Origin: CAYNRA01 sp046296415
GTDB taxonomy: Bacteria; Bacteroidota; Bacteroidia; Cytophagales; Spirosomataceae
Length of the DNA stretch: 64,000 bases
Direction: 5' to 3'
Assembly: GCA_046296415.1 (NCBI GenBank)
Contig: JBKBLN010000001.1
Location: 992,001-1,056,000, forward strand
Part shown: positions 49,883 through 58,967 of the stretch, one piece after another
Layout of the letters: each line of letters opens with the position of its first letter
Position numbering within the stretch: the first letter of the stretch is position 1
Translations under genes and position numbers: made by a program
Notes under the pieces: model-generated
The model's input: the letters and a program-made list of their open reading frames with translations, nothing else
Database searches by the model: none
Told to the model about the DNA's origin: nothing

Positions 49883-51328
49883 ATGAGTAAGGATTTAGAC
49901 TTATTGGAAGAATTAACCTCTTCTGATTATAAATACGGTTTTTACACGGATATAGAGGCAGATGAAGCTCCTCCAGGGCTCAGCGAATCGATCGTTCGGT
50001 TTATCTCGGCCAAAAAAAATGAGCCTGAGTGGATGTTGGAATGGCGCTTGGAAGCTTTTCGGGTTTGGGAAAAAATGACAGAGCCAACTTGGCCAAATGT
50101 TAAATATCAACCAGTTGATTTTCAGGCAATTAAGTACTATTCTGCTCCCAAGCAAAAGAAACAGGTTGAAAGTCTGGACGACATTGACCCTGAGCTTCGT
50201 CGTACCTTTGAGCGCTTAGGAATTTCACTCAAGGAACAAGAAATGCTGGCTGGGGTAGCCGTAGATGCCGTCATTGACTCGGTTTCCGTGGCCACCACCT
50301 TCCGCTCCAAACTGGCTGAGCTGGGGATTATCTTCTGCTCAATGTCAGAAGCCATTCAAGAGCATCCAGAATTGGTGCGAAAATACATTGGCTCAGTTGT
50401 GCCAGTCAAAGACAACTTTTATTCCGCTCTCAATTCGGCGGTATTCTCCGACGGGTCTTTCTGTTATATTCCCAAAGGCGTTCGTTGCCCTATGGAGCTT
50501 TCCACCTACTTCCGTATCAATGCGGCTGGAACAGGACAGTTCGAACGCACGTTGATTGTCGCAGATGAAGGTGCGTATGTGTCGTATCTTGAAGGGTGTA
50601 CAGCGCCTCAACGAGATGAAAATCAGTTGCATGCGGCTGTGGTTGAAATTTTTGCCCACGAGAAGGCTGAAGTGAAGTACTCCACTGTTCAGAACTGGTA
50701 TCCAGGCGATAAAGAAGGGAAAGGGGGAGTTTATAATTTTGTTACCAAACGCGGACTTTGCTTTGGTGATCGTTCAAAAATTTCATGGACCCAAGTCGAA
50801 ACAGGTTCCGCCATTACTTGGAAATATCCTTCTGTGGTTCTTAAAGGGGATCATTCCATCGGTGAGTTTTACTCGGTAGCTGTTACCAATAATTTCCAGC
50901 AAGCCGACACCGGAACTAAAATGGTCCACCTTGGAAAGAACACCAAGAGTCGGATCGTATCCAAAGGGATCTCTGCTGGTAGAAGCCAAAATTCCTATCG
51001 TGGTTTGGTTGAAATTGCCAAGCGAGCAGATAATGCACGAAATTTCTCTCAATGTGATTCCATGTTGCTTGGAGATCGTTGCGGGGCACATACCTTCCCC
51101 TACATCGAAGTAAATAATTCGACTGCTTCGGTTGAACACGAAGCCACGACCTCGAAAATCGGAGAAGACCAGTTGTTCTACTGTAACCAGCGGGGTATCC
51201 CAACCGAAGAAGCCGTCGCCTTGATCATCAATGGTTATGCCAAAGAAGTGTTAAATCAACTTCCCATGGAGTTTGCGGTTGAGGCCCAAAAATTATTGGA
51301 AATTTCATTGGAAGGAAGTGTGGGTTAA
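49883..51328 (+). CDS. sufB: Fe-S cluster assembly protein SufB
   Basis: Scaffold subunit of the SufBCD complex for iron-sulfur cluster assembly. The 481-aa protein has the full SufB sequence: LEELTSSDYKYGFYTDIEADEAPPG-type start, VPVKDNFYSALNSAVFSDGSF, YLEGCTAPQRDENQLHAAVVE, and the late Cys-bearing FSQCDSMLLGDRCGAHTFPYIE. Usually sufC, sufD and sufS follow, but here sufB is alone and a terminator follows, so the rest of the suf operon must be elsewhere or a break has occurred. Confidence 0.97.
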   Translation: MSKDLDLLEELTSSDYKYGFYTDIEADEAPPGLSESIVRFISAKKNEPEWMLEWRLEAFRVWEKMTEPTWPNVKYQPVDFQAIKYYSAPKQKKQVESLDDIDPELRRTFERLGISLKEQEMLAGVAVDAVIDSVSVATTFRSKLAELGIIFCSMSEAIQEHPELVRKYIGSVVPVKDNFYSALNSAVFSDGSFCYIPKGVRCPMELSTYFRINAAGTGQFERTLIVADEGAYVSYLEGCTAPQRDENQLHAAVVEIFAHEKAEVKYSTVQNWYPGDKEGKGGVYNFVTKRGLCFGDRSKISWTQVETGSAITWKYPSVVLKGDHSIGEFYSVAVTNNFQQADTGTKMVHLGKNTKSRIVSKGISAGRSQNSYRGLVEIAKRADNARNFSQCDSMLLGDRCGAHTFPYIEVNNSTASVEHEATTSKIGEDQLFYCNQRGIPTEEAVALIINGYAKEVLNQLPMEFAVEAQKLLEISLEGSVG

Positions 51329-51351
51329 CCCCAGCACTCTGAAGAACCTAG

Positions 51352-51386
51352 AAAGACCCGCCTAACAAAAGGCGGGTCTTTTATTT
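51352..51386. terminator. Terminator after sufB
   Basis: AAAGACCCGCCT (51352-51363) pairs with AGGCGGGTCTTT (51370-51381), then T-rich sequence. It sits between sufB and the convergent holB stop. Confidence 0.93.
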
Positions 51387-52485
51387 ATCGAATAAACTGA
51401 CTGATTTGACGACAGATATCCAAAAAAACGATTTTTGCCCGAACATTCCGTTCAATATGATAATGAGCCTGATTTAGAAGTAATACGACCTCTTCCAGGC
51501 GATCCGTTCGGATGGCTTGCGCAAATTTTTCCAAAAAAGATTGTCGTTCACCTGCTAGCCGAATAAGGCTAGGATCGGCGTAGGTCCACAAGATCAACTC
51601 GCGGAACAGATCCAGTGCGTATTCAAGTAATTTCTTTTGATCTTCTTTACTCATTTGATCAAATTCGTCCGCCATGGTGATCCATTTTTCTATGATTTGG
51701 CCATAACAAAAACGCATCCATTGACTAAAAAAAGCATGGTAGTTGGGTCCCTCTTGATCAATGAAGTCCAATGCCAGCTGCAAGTTTCCATGCGAAACAA
51801 AGGCGGTTTCTTGTGCTTTTTCGGCAGTCATACCAAGATGCTCCGAGAGGTAGGCTTGTACTTCACTATCCAAAAAAGGTGGTACTTGGACACGTTGTGT
51901 TCGGGAAAGTATAGTGGGAACTATTTTTTCCGGTTCAAAACTAACCAAAAAGAATAGGGTTTGATCTGGGGGTTCTTCCAATAATTTTAGGAGCGCATTG
52001 GCCGTTGATGAATGCAAGGACTCGGCGGACCAAATCAAAACCATCTTGTACCGACCTTCATAGGGTTTTAATGCCAACTTCGAAATGAGTTGTCTCGCTT
52101 CCTCAACTGGGATATTCCCTTGTTTAAAATCTGCCTCCTTTAGCCAATCGGTGACCGTACCGAAGGGTTTTTCTTGTGTAAACTTTCGCCATTGAGGTAA
52201 AAATTGATCAGAGGATACCTTTTTGCCTCCTGCCGTTGGAAATAAGACTGAAACGTCCGGGTGTGACCATTTGCTAATTTTTTGGCAGGAAGCACAATGG
52301 CCACAAGAATCGTCAGCCAAGGGTTGCTCGCAGTACAATAGTTTCATGTAGGCCCATGCCAAAGAAAATGCAGCACTCCCAACAGGCCCAGCAAACAACT
52401 GAGCATGCGCAATATGATTCGTTTGAACCGCCTGAAGAAGGTTTTTTTTTAATTTTACGTGACCAGGAATGGAAGAAAATTGCAT
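51385..52485 (-). CDS. holB: DNA polymerase III delta' subunit
   Basis: Clamp-loader subunit of 366 aa. It has the AAA+ fold of DnaX/HolB (HAQLFAGPVGSAAFSLAW in place of a functional Walker A), the zinc module (CEQPLADDSCGHCASC), SHPDVSVLFP, YKMVLIWSAESLHSSTANALLKLLEEPP and LSRTQRVQVPP. The missing P-loop GKT fits delta', which does not bind ATP productively. It follows the nucleotidyltransferase gene by 10 bp on the same strand. Confidence 0.9.
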   Translation of the reverse strand: MQFSSIPGHVKLKKNLLQAVQTNHIAHAQLFAGPVGSAAFSLAWAYMKLLYCEQPLADDSCGHCASCQKISKWSHPDVSVLFPTAGGKKVSSDQFLPQWRKFTQEKPFGTVTDWLKEADFKQGNIPVEEARQLISKLALKPYEGRYKMVLIWSAESLHSSTANALLKLLEEPPDQTLFFLVSFEPEKIVPTILSRTQRVQVPPFLDSEVQAYLSEHLGMTAEKAQETAFVSHGNLQLALDFIDQEGPNYHAFFSQWMRFCYGQIIEKWITMADEFDQMSKEDQKKLLEYALDLFRELILWTYADPSLIRLAGERQSFLEKFAQAIRTDRLEEVVLLLNQAHYHIERNVRAKIVFLDICRQISQFIR

Positions 52486-52495
52486 GGGAGTTGAC

Positions 52496-53677
52496 CTATT
52501 CGGGAGATTGACTGAGATGTGCTAAAATCGCTTCCTCGGATGCTGTTAATTGTTTATTCCGCCGTGCCATAGTCGATTGAATGACCTCCAGTGCCTTAGA
52601 AAAGCGATACGGTTCATAGCCCTCCATCTGGCCGCCCCAAGAAAACGAGGAAATGTGTTTTGCTTGAAAACCCGCTCCAAACACATTGGCGCTTACACCG
52701 ACCACAGTCCCCGTATTAAATAAAGTCATGATGCCCGCTTTGGTGAAATCCCCCATGAAAGTGCCACAAAATAACTCACCTGAGTTGGTTAATTGTTTCG
52801 TTTCGTAATCGTAAAGTTTGACTTCTTTGTAGTCATTTTTTAAATTCGAGTTGGTGGTATTAGCGCCTAGATTACACCAAGATCCGATGTAAGAGTTTCC
52901 AAGAAAACCATCATGTGCTTTGTTGGAATAACTATGAAATATGGAATTTCCTACTTCTCCACCCACCCGGCATACGGGGCCTAAGGTAGTATTGGGTCTG
53001 ATTTTACTTCCCCATGCCACCATTGCCTCTTGATGTATGCAGGCTGGGCCAATCACTAGGCTACCTTCCTGAATCACCGCACCAGCACCAATGTATATCG
53101 GGCCATTTTCAGCATTGAGAATGGCACATCGCACCGAAGCGCCCTCCTCCATAAATACTTGTTCTTTCCCATACACAACCGTGTGAGGATCCGTGATCTC
53201 AGCGGATTTTCGACCTCGGGTTAGCGAGTGAAAGTCCTGACTAATCTCAAATCCATTCATCAAAAAAGTTTCTGGAAGTCGTTGCAGAAAAGAAGCCTTT
53301 GTTTCAATGGTCCACGTTTTTTTTAGCGAGGGCGTTTCTCCATACATCATGGGTTTGGTAGACACAAAAGCCACCAGCTCATCCTTCCACATGATACCCT
53401 CTAGATCTTCTAAATTCTCCAAGATTTCGCGTAAATCCTCGTGAGGACATAAACCACCCCGAATGTACAAACCAGGGCCTTCGGTATGTTTTGATGGAAA
53501 CACTTGTGATAAGTACGGAGCCGTTACAAAACTGATCGAGGCTGAAGGCCAGAATGCAGCCCATTTTTCATGAATAGTACGTATGCCAAGTCGAATATCG
53601 GCAATTGGGCGAGTAAAGGTAAGTGGCTTTAAGTTAGAATGGGAATTGGGCGTGTCAAATAAAAGAATCTGTTTCAT
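52496..53677 (-). CDS. GlmU-like sugar nucleotidyltransferase/hexapeptide protein
   Basis: The 393-aa protein (start MKQILLFDTPNSHSNLKPLTF at 53677) has an N-terminal part with TFTRPIADIRLGIRTI, as in putative UDP-GlcNAc diphosphorylases of Bacteroidota, and a C-terminal left-handed beta-helix of hexapeptide repeats (GPIYIGAGAVIQEGSLVIG, GEVGNSIFHSYSNKAHDGFL, NLGANTTNSNLKNDY). It likely makes or modifies a nucleotide sugar for envelope polymers. The upstream ATG at 53710 is less fitting. Confidence 0.85.
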   Translation of the reverse strand: MKQILLFDTPNSHSNLKPLTFTRPIADIRLGIRTIHEKWAAFWPSASISFVTAPYLSQVFPSKHTEGPGLYIRGGLCPHEDLREILENLEDLEGIMWKDELVAFVSTKPMMYGETPSLKKTWTIETKASFLQRLPETFLMNGFEISQDFHSLTRGRKSAEITDPHTVVYGKEQVFMEEGASVRCAILNAENGPIYIGAGAVIQEGSLVIGPACIHQEAMVAWGSKIRPNTTLGPVCRVGGEVGNSIFHSYSNKAHDGFLGNSYIGSWCNLGANTTNSNLKNDYKEVKLYDYETKQLTNSGELFCGTFMGDFTKAGIMTLFNTGTVVGVSANVFGAGFQAKHISSFSWGGQMEGYEPYRFSKALEVIQSTMARRNKQLTASEEAILAHLSQSPE

Positions 53678-53705
53678 GCGAGTGGGATCTAGGACACAAA
53701 GGTAA

Positions 53706-53742
53706 AACAAAAAAACGCGATTCAGGATACTGAATCGCGTTG
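53706..53742 (-). terminator. Terminator after the subtilisin gene
   Basis: AACGCGATTCAG (53714-53725) pairs perfectly with CTGAATCGCGTT (53730-53741); on the minus strand a T run follows. It overlaps the region just upstream of the GlmU-like gene. Confidence 0.88.
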
Positions 53743-53748
53743 GATTGA

Positions 53749-55338
53749 TTAGGGCTTTGTTCGTTCAATCGCTAACTTAACGGCTTCATACGCGTTAACT
53801 ACCCCACCGGTTTGGGATAAATCGGCAAAGGGAATTAAAACGTTGGAACCCGGTCGACTGACTTTTAGCTGCGGGAATCGAATCGCTGATTTCAAAATAA
53901 TCTCCTTAATATCACCTGCCGTTAAGGTTGGGAAGTATGATTTCAACAGTGCCGCGACACCTGTCACGGCCGGTGCCGCCATACTCGTTCCATTTTCCTC
54001 TTTGTAGGTTCCGTTGGGATAGGTCGAGTAAATGGCTACTCCAGGAGCGAAAACATCAACGGTCTCTTTTCCGTAATTGGAAAATTCGGCCACTAATTCT
54101 GAATCTTCCAGGTAATTTTGAGCACCTACCGATATCCAATTTGCTATTTTCTTATTGTTTAAAAGCAGATCCGTAGGATAATGTGTTTCCTGATCGGTGT
54201 TGGCATTGTCATTTCCAGCCGCTGCTATCAACAAAACACCTTTGGATTGCGCATACTCAAGTGCCTCGTCTACCCATTTTTTCTGAGGAGAATATTTTTT
54301 TCCAAAGCTCATATTGATGAGTTGAGCACCGTTATCAACAGCATACCGAATCGAGTTAGCCACATCTTTATCCCGCTCATCGCCATCTGGTACGCAGCGT
54401 AAGATCATCAAAGATACTTGATCGGCCACTCCATCGATACCAATACCGTTGCCACGGCTGGCACCAATAATTCCTGCCACATGGGTTCCATGGCTGGCGT
54501 CAGGTCCTGTTACCTCGTTGTTTCCATACTGGCCATATTCTAGTTTGTTTGGATTGTCTCCGACAATCGATCGAATGGTGTGATCGGGATTGTAGGCGTA
54601 TTGAACCTGAGATTCAAAATGACGAATCGCTTCTTCAAATTCATTTTGGGTGATTCCCTTACTCGCCATTTGAAGGAAATATTGTTTAGCCTGACGCTGC
54701 GTTCGGTCTAATTGACTATCGTCCAAGGCACGAACAGACGCCTCGGTTAGGGGAGAGGCCACTACACTCGCCAGTTGTCCGACGGCCAATCGATACGAAT
54801 TGTATAACTCTTGGTACATCTTTAAATATTCCGCCGACTCGTTTTTTTTCTCCTCGATCTCTTTTTCCCAAGCCTTCCAAGTCTCGTATGCCTCCTTTTG
54901 TTTTTTTAAGACTTTTTTACTTGGATTTCCTCCAAAAATAGCGCGTTGCTCCGCAAACATCCGAGTTATTTCCAATTGTTCCTCCCGTATGTCTCGTCCA
55001 TCGGCAGCACCTAGGAAGTCCCAACCATGCACATCATCAATAAATCCATTTTTGTCGTCGTCCTTTCCATTTCCCGGGATTTCATTCGGATTTGTCCATA
55101 TTTTTTCCTTTAAATCAGGATGATTGATGTCCACGCCTGAATCAATAATGGCCACGATGACTTTCTCAGCCTTTCTGTTTTTCAATAAGGTTTGGTAGGC
55201 CTTCTCCACACTCATGCCTCGCACCCCATCTTGTTCAAAATCTAAGGTGAACCAATTCGGTTTGGTGGTTAGCGGCTGTTGAGCCGAAAGGGAGAGCGAT
55301 AGGGCTAAAAAGCCAGCCAAAAAGCTAATTTTTTTCAT
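53749..55338 (-). CDS. Exported subtilisin-family (S8) serine protease
   Basis: From the ATG at 55338 it is 529 aa with signal peptide (ISFLAGFLALSLSLSAQ). Catalytic blocks are IVAIIDSGVDINHPDL (Asp), ASHGTHVAGIIG (His) and NGTSMAAPAVTGVAAL (Ser). Between the Asp and His blocks lies an insert of roughly 190 residues, highly charged and predicted coiled coil (KKQKEAYETWKAWEKEIEEK). No sorting domain is at the C-terminus, so the enzyme is probably periplasmic. A longer reading from 55416 would overlap the upstream gene and lacks a signal. Confidence 0.92.
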   Translation of the reverse strand: MKKISFLAGFLALSLSLSAQQPLTTKPNWFTLDFEQDGVRGMSVEKAYQTLLKNRKAEKVIVAIIDSGVDINHPDLKEKIWTNPNEIPGNGKDDDKNGFIDDVHGWDFLGAADGRDIREEQLEITRMFAEQRAIFGGNPSKKVLKKQKEAYETWKAWEKEIEEKKNESAEYLKMYQELYNSYRLAVGQLASVVASPLTEASVRALDDSQLDRTQRQAKQYFLQMASKGITQNEFEEAIRHFESQVQYAYNPDHTIRSIVGDNPNKLEYGQYGNNEVTGPDASHGTHVAGIIGASRGNGIGIDGVADQVSLMILRCVPDGDERDKDVANSIRYAVDNGAQLINMSFGKKYSPQKKWVDEALEYAQSKGVLLIAAAGNDNANTDQETHYPTDLLLNNKKIANWISVGAQNYLEDSELVAEFSNYGKETVDVFAPGVAIYSTYPNGTYKEENGTSMAAPAVTGVAALLKSYFPTLTAGDIKEIILKSAIRFPQLKVSRPGSNVLIPFADLSQTGGVVNAYEAVKLAIERTKP

Positions 55339-55345
55339 AGGTAAA

Positions 55346-56524
55346 TTAAGGTGTCTTGATGTATTTTGAGCCAAGGGGTCGTAAGGCTTGTTCCCAATCT
55401 TCCAGAATATCTTCAATGTGTTCTATTCCAACCGATATTCGGAGTAAATTCTCAGGAGAAACAGAATGAATACCTTCTACACTTTTTCGGTGTTCGATTA
55501 GGCTTTCAACCCCACCTAAACTTGTTGCATGAGTGAATAGTTGTAACCTTTGTGCTACCTCCAAAGCGATTGTTTCGCCCCCTCGAATTAAAACGGATAG
55601 CATGCCACCAAAGGTATTTCTCATCTGATTTTTTGCAATCAAATGCCCAGGGTGAGAAGACAGCCCTGGATAAAATACACGCTCTATCGCAGCATGATTT
55701 TCCAAATACAGGGCTAATTGCATGGCATTTTGACAATGGGCTGCCATACGGAGAGGAAAAGTGCTCAAGCTCCGTTGTAACAGCCAACAATCAAAAGGAG
55801 AGGGAACTCCTCCACCCAATACTTGAATTTGTTTGAGCTGCTGCCACCATGATTCATCCGTTTGGTCTCCTGCGATCAACACGCCTCCCAATAAATCCGA
55901 ATGGCCACCGAAATACTTTGTCGTGGAATGCATTACCAAATCAACTCCTAGTTTTAAGGGCTGACAACAGAAAGGAGTTGACCAAGTATTATCACAAACT
56001 ACTTTCACTCCTCTCGATTTTGCGAGTTTTACGACTTCTGGAATAGACGTTATTCTCAATTGTGGATTCGAGGGGGTTTCAATCCAAATTATCTTGGTTT
56101 CGGGGCGAATGGCTTCCTCGACCGAAGGAATATCAGTCATGTCCACGGTGGTATACTGTAATCCCCAAGCCAAAAACACCTCTTGAACCAGAAGTCGGGT
56201 ATTATAATACATGTCAGAGGGCAATAGAACGTGCGAATCGGCTCCCAAGGACTGGAAAACTGCGTAACTCGCTGCTTGTCCAGAGCTAAACGCGAAGGCA
56301 TCTCTTCCGGATTCGAGCCAAGCCAGTTTTTGTTCAACACTTCTCCGATTCGGATTGGAGGCCCGGGTGTACACATCTCGACCCGGTACAAGATGCCCCT
56401 TGTCATCTCGAACAAACGTAGTAGAGGTTATGAGATTTTGGGCTACTGCTCCTGTGGTCGGATCTGGCTCGTTCCCTACATGAACAGCACCTGTAGCTTC
56501 ATGAATTTTCGTATAATCTAGCAT
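55346..56524 (-). CDS. Cystathionine gamma-synthase/gamma-lyase-family PLP enzyme
   Basis: The 392-aa transsulfuration enzyme has SGQAASYAVFQSL, VCDNTWSTPFCCQPL and Schiff-base Lys203 in HSTTKYFGGHSDLLGG, and the C-terminal SLGGVESLIEHR. The family contains cystathionine gamma-synthase, cystathionine gamma-lyase and methionine gamma-lyase, which cannot be told apart here with confidence; no other sulfur gene is near. The gene ends 7 bp before the protease start. Confidence 0.9.
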   Translation of the reverse strand: MLDYTKIHEATGAVHVGNEPDPTTGAVAQNLITSTTFVRDDKGHLVPGRDVYTRASNPNRRSVEQKLAWLESGRDAFAFSSGQAASYAVFQSLGADSHVLLPSDMYYNTRLLVQEVFLAWGLQYTTVDMTDIPSVEEAIRPETKIIWIETPSNPQLRITSIPEVVKLAKSRGVKVVCDNTWSTPFCCQPLKLGVDLVMHSTTKYFGGHSDLLGGVLIAGDQTDESWWQQLKQIQVLGGGVPSPFDCWLLQRSLSTFPLRMAAHCQNAMQLALYLENHAAIERVFYPGLSSHPGHLIAKNQMRNTFGGMLSVLIRGGETIALEVAQRLQLFTHATSLGGVESLIEHRKSVEGIHSVSPENLLRISVGIEHIEDILEDWEQALRPLGSKYIKTP

Positions 56525-56576
56525 GAAAACTGTACTCCCTTCATTTTAGTGAAAAAGCGAAGGTAGGGAAAAAACC

Positions 56577-57836
56577 TTATTTCAACGAAATTTGAAGGGC
56601 AGAATTGGACTTTTCTAAACGAATCGAACTTATAGGTACCCCCAATTGAAACAGTCGTTCGCGCATCGCATAGGCTTGATCCTCCGTTAACCGATTGGCT
56701 AAGTTGCCTTCAATGATGAAAGTAGAGGATTTCGTTGCTTTCCAAGTATCCACCAGACTTTTAAGTGCTTGGTCATCCTTAATTTCCGCGCTTCCCGACT
56801 GGAACATACTGCGAAGCGCAGATGAAACATTGGATGTTTGACGCAACGGTGTATTGGCCTTGGGTGTCGGAGTTGTACTTGTTTCCCGTAGATTATCTGT
56901 AGCTTTTGGGGCTGATTTTTTTGCCTCAGATACTGGGCGCTCAGCCTGTGAGATTTCTCGTGTTGGTTGAATGGCCCTAGGCTCTTCCTTAATTTTTTCC
57001 TCAGGAGTGGGCGAGACGGGGGTAGGTATAGCTACATTGGTATCCACCGGTTGATTCATTCGCTCCTCAATTTGGTCAAAATTGGCATCATCAGATAATA
57101 CAGAGAGCGAGTCAGTAAGAGGGTTAGCCTCGACGTCCCCTTTTTGTAATGTGCGTAAATACCACCAAGAGGCAGCTACCAGTAAGCCAAGCAGAATCCA
57201 CGGAAGCCATAAAAAAAAGCGAAACGAAGTTTTCTTTTTAGGCGCTTTCTTTTGATTTTTTGCATTCATGACCTCGGCTTCTTCCGGAACGTCAACCGGA
57301 ACATTCCGTGACGTAATGTGAGGGGTCAAATAGGGAGAGAGCTCCTCCTCAACCTCTTTTTGTTGATTTTCTAAATAAGACTGCAATTCAAAGGTATCCC
57401 ATCTTTCTTTTCGCATCAAGGTTCCAATAGCACCCAAAACCAACGGTGGAGTGAGGCCCAAAATAGCCTGAACCACCGACTTCCGAATGCCCAAAACCAT
57501 CGTTAACTTTTCTATCAAGGTCTCGGTATCTCCTTCATAAAAGTGTTGAAATATCTTGGTGCCTATATCGACCAAAAGAGTTGAACGTTGTTCATCCGCT
57601 AATAAAGAAGGGAGATTGGATAAAAGTTCGCCCGTATGGCCGCCCTCTTCTACTACTTTTTGGATGTTTTCTACTTGAATTCGATTCAAAGGAGGGTGAA
57701 CTAAGACACCTAGAAACAAACGACTCAGCTGATTCAATCCCTTTTCCAACTCTGCCGGAGTAGCCTGAATGGCTTGAGCCATCGCATTTTTTGCGTCGTC
57801 ATCCAGCTTTTGAGATAGTAAGGTAAGTAGTTGCAT
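56577..57836 (-). CDS. DUF937-like membrane protein with OmpA-like C-terminus
   Basis: From the ATG at 57836 the protein has 419 aa. An N-terminal helical domain (LLTLLSQKLDDDAKNAMAQAI, VVQAILGLTPPLVLGAIGTLM) resembles DUF937 proteins. One membrane helix follows (FFLWLPWILLGLLVAASWWYL), then a low-complexity Pro/Thr/Glu-rich region and a final ~80 residues with the helix-strand pattern of an OmpA-like fold but without the GHTD motif. Probably envelope-linked; function unknown. Gap of 42 bp to the M20 gene upstream. Confidence 0.65.
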   Translation of the reverse strand: MQLLTLLSQKLDDDAKNAMAQAIQATPAELEKGLNQLSRLFLGVLVHPPLNRIQVENIQKVVEEGGHTGELLSNLPSLLADEQRSTLLVDIGTKIFQHFYEGDTETLIEKLTMVLGIRKSVVQAILGLTPPLVLGAIGTLMRKERWDTFELQSYLENQQKEVEEELSPYLTPHITSRNVPVDVPEEAEVMNAKNQKKAPKKKTSFRFFLWLPWILLGLLVAASWWYLRTLQKGDVEANPLTDSLSVLSDDANFDQIEERMNQPVDTNVAIPTPVSPTPEEKIKEEPRAIQPTREISQAERPVSEAKKSAPKATDNLRETSTTPTPKANTPLRQTSNVSSALRSMFQSGSAEIKDDQALKSLVDTWKATKSSTFIIEGNLANRLTEDQAYAMRERLFQLGVPISSIRLEKSNSALQISLK

Positions 57837-57878
57837 AGGTATTCTAGTCAATTTGTGAAAACAAGGCAAAAACTATGC

Positions 57879-58967
57879 CTAAATCGTTTGATTGATGGGG
57901 GATCCTTTTGTCAACAAGATAATGTAATTCTCCAACAAGGAAATATACTCCAAAATCCCAGATTTTAATTCGGATATCAGAATAAACTCGTCTGCCGTAT
58001 GTGATCGAGCTGATTGTCCAGGCCCGATTTTTAAGGTAGTAAATGGCATAAGGGCTTGGTCAGATAGGGTAGGGGAACCATAGGTGTTCTTCCCCATTTG
58101 AATACCTGCCTGAACAATCGGATGGTCCAACGAAATCCGGGAGGATCGTAGCCGAACAGACCTCGGGTTGCATTCACCTGGTATATGCGACCGAATGATT
58201 GAAAGTGTTTCCTCCAAAGTATAAGCATCGGTGACACGAACGTCCACCGTGAATCGGCAGGTGTCTGGTACTACATTGTGCTGAGTACCGGCCTCTATCT
58301 GGGTAACCTGCATGCGCATCGGGCCTAAAAATGGTGAAACTTGTGGAAATTCGTACGTTCGGAACCATTCTAGAACAGGCAGGGCTTCATAAATCGCATT
58401 TATACCCTCTTGTCGAGCCGCGTGTCCGGCCTTTCCAAAAATACAAACATCCAACACCAGCAATCCTTTTTCAGAAACAGCTAAATCCATACCCGTAGGC
58501 TCGCCTACAATGCCTAAATTGATGGGAGGAAGGAGAGGTAAAATCGATTCGACCCCATTTTTGCCAGAAATTTCCTCTTCCGCCGTGCCCGCCCAGATAA
58601 GATTAAAGGGCAGATCTGTTCGATTTTTAAAATGTAAAAAAGTGGCTAATAGACAAATCAAGCTTCCTCCAGCATCGTTACTTCCTAACCCAAACAGCTG
58701 ATCACCAATTAGATCAGCTTTCCATGGATCGCGGCTGTAGGATGCATTGGGTTTCACGGTATCATGGTGTGAATTTAATAACACCGAGGGCTTGGATGGA
58801 TGAAAATGGGGAGATATGACCCAAACATTATTTCCAGATCGACTGGGTTCTAATCCCTCTTTTCGAATCAGGTTCTCTAAAAAATCGGCTGTTTGGTTCT
58901 CCTCTCTGCTCAAGGACGGGATTTCGATGAGCTGACGAAGATTTTGAATGACCCATTCGATGCTCAT
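57879..58967 (-). CDS. argE: M20 deacylase, N-acyl-ornithine deacetylase-like
   Basis: The 362-aa zinc peptidase-family enzyme has metal and catalytic motifs LLNSHHDTVKPNASY, GSNDAGGSLI, AGTAEEEISGKNGVE and VGEPTG, plus the dimerisation insert. Its ATGA overlap with the argB-type kinase supports a role as the N-acyl-ornithine (acetyl or succinyl) deacylase of arginine synthesis. Bacteroidota often use the succinylated route; sequence alone does not decide. Confidence 0.82.
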   Translation of the reverse strand: MSIEWVIQNLRQLIEIPSLSREENQTADFLENLIRKEGLEPSRSGNNVWVISPHFHPSKPSVLLNSHHDTVKPNASYSRDPWKADLIGDQLFGLGSNDAGGSLICLLATFLHFKNRTDLPFNLIWAGTAEEEISGKNGVESILPLLPPINLGIVGEPTGMDLAVSEKGLLVLDVCIFGKAGHAARQEGINAIYEALPVLEWFRTYEFPQVSPFLGPMRMQVTQIEAGTQHNVVPDTCRFTVDVRVTDAYTLEETLSIIRSHIPGECNPRSVRLRSSRISLDHPIVQAGIQMGKNTYGSPTLSDQALMPFTTLKIGPGQSARSHTADEFILISELKSGILEYISLLENYIILLTKGSPINQTI

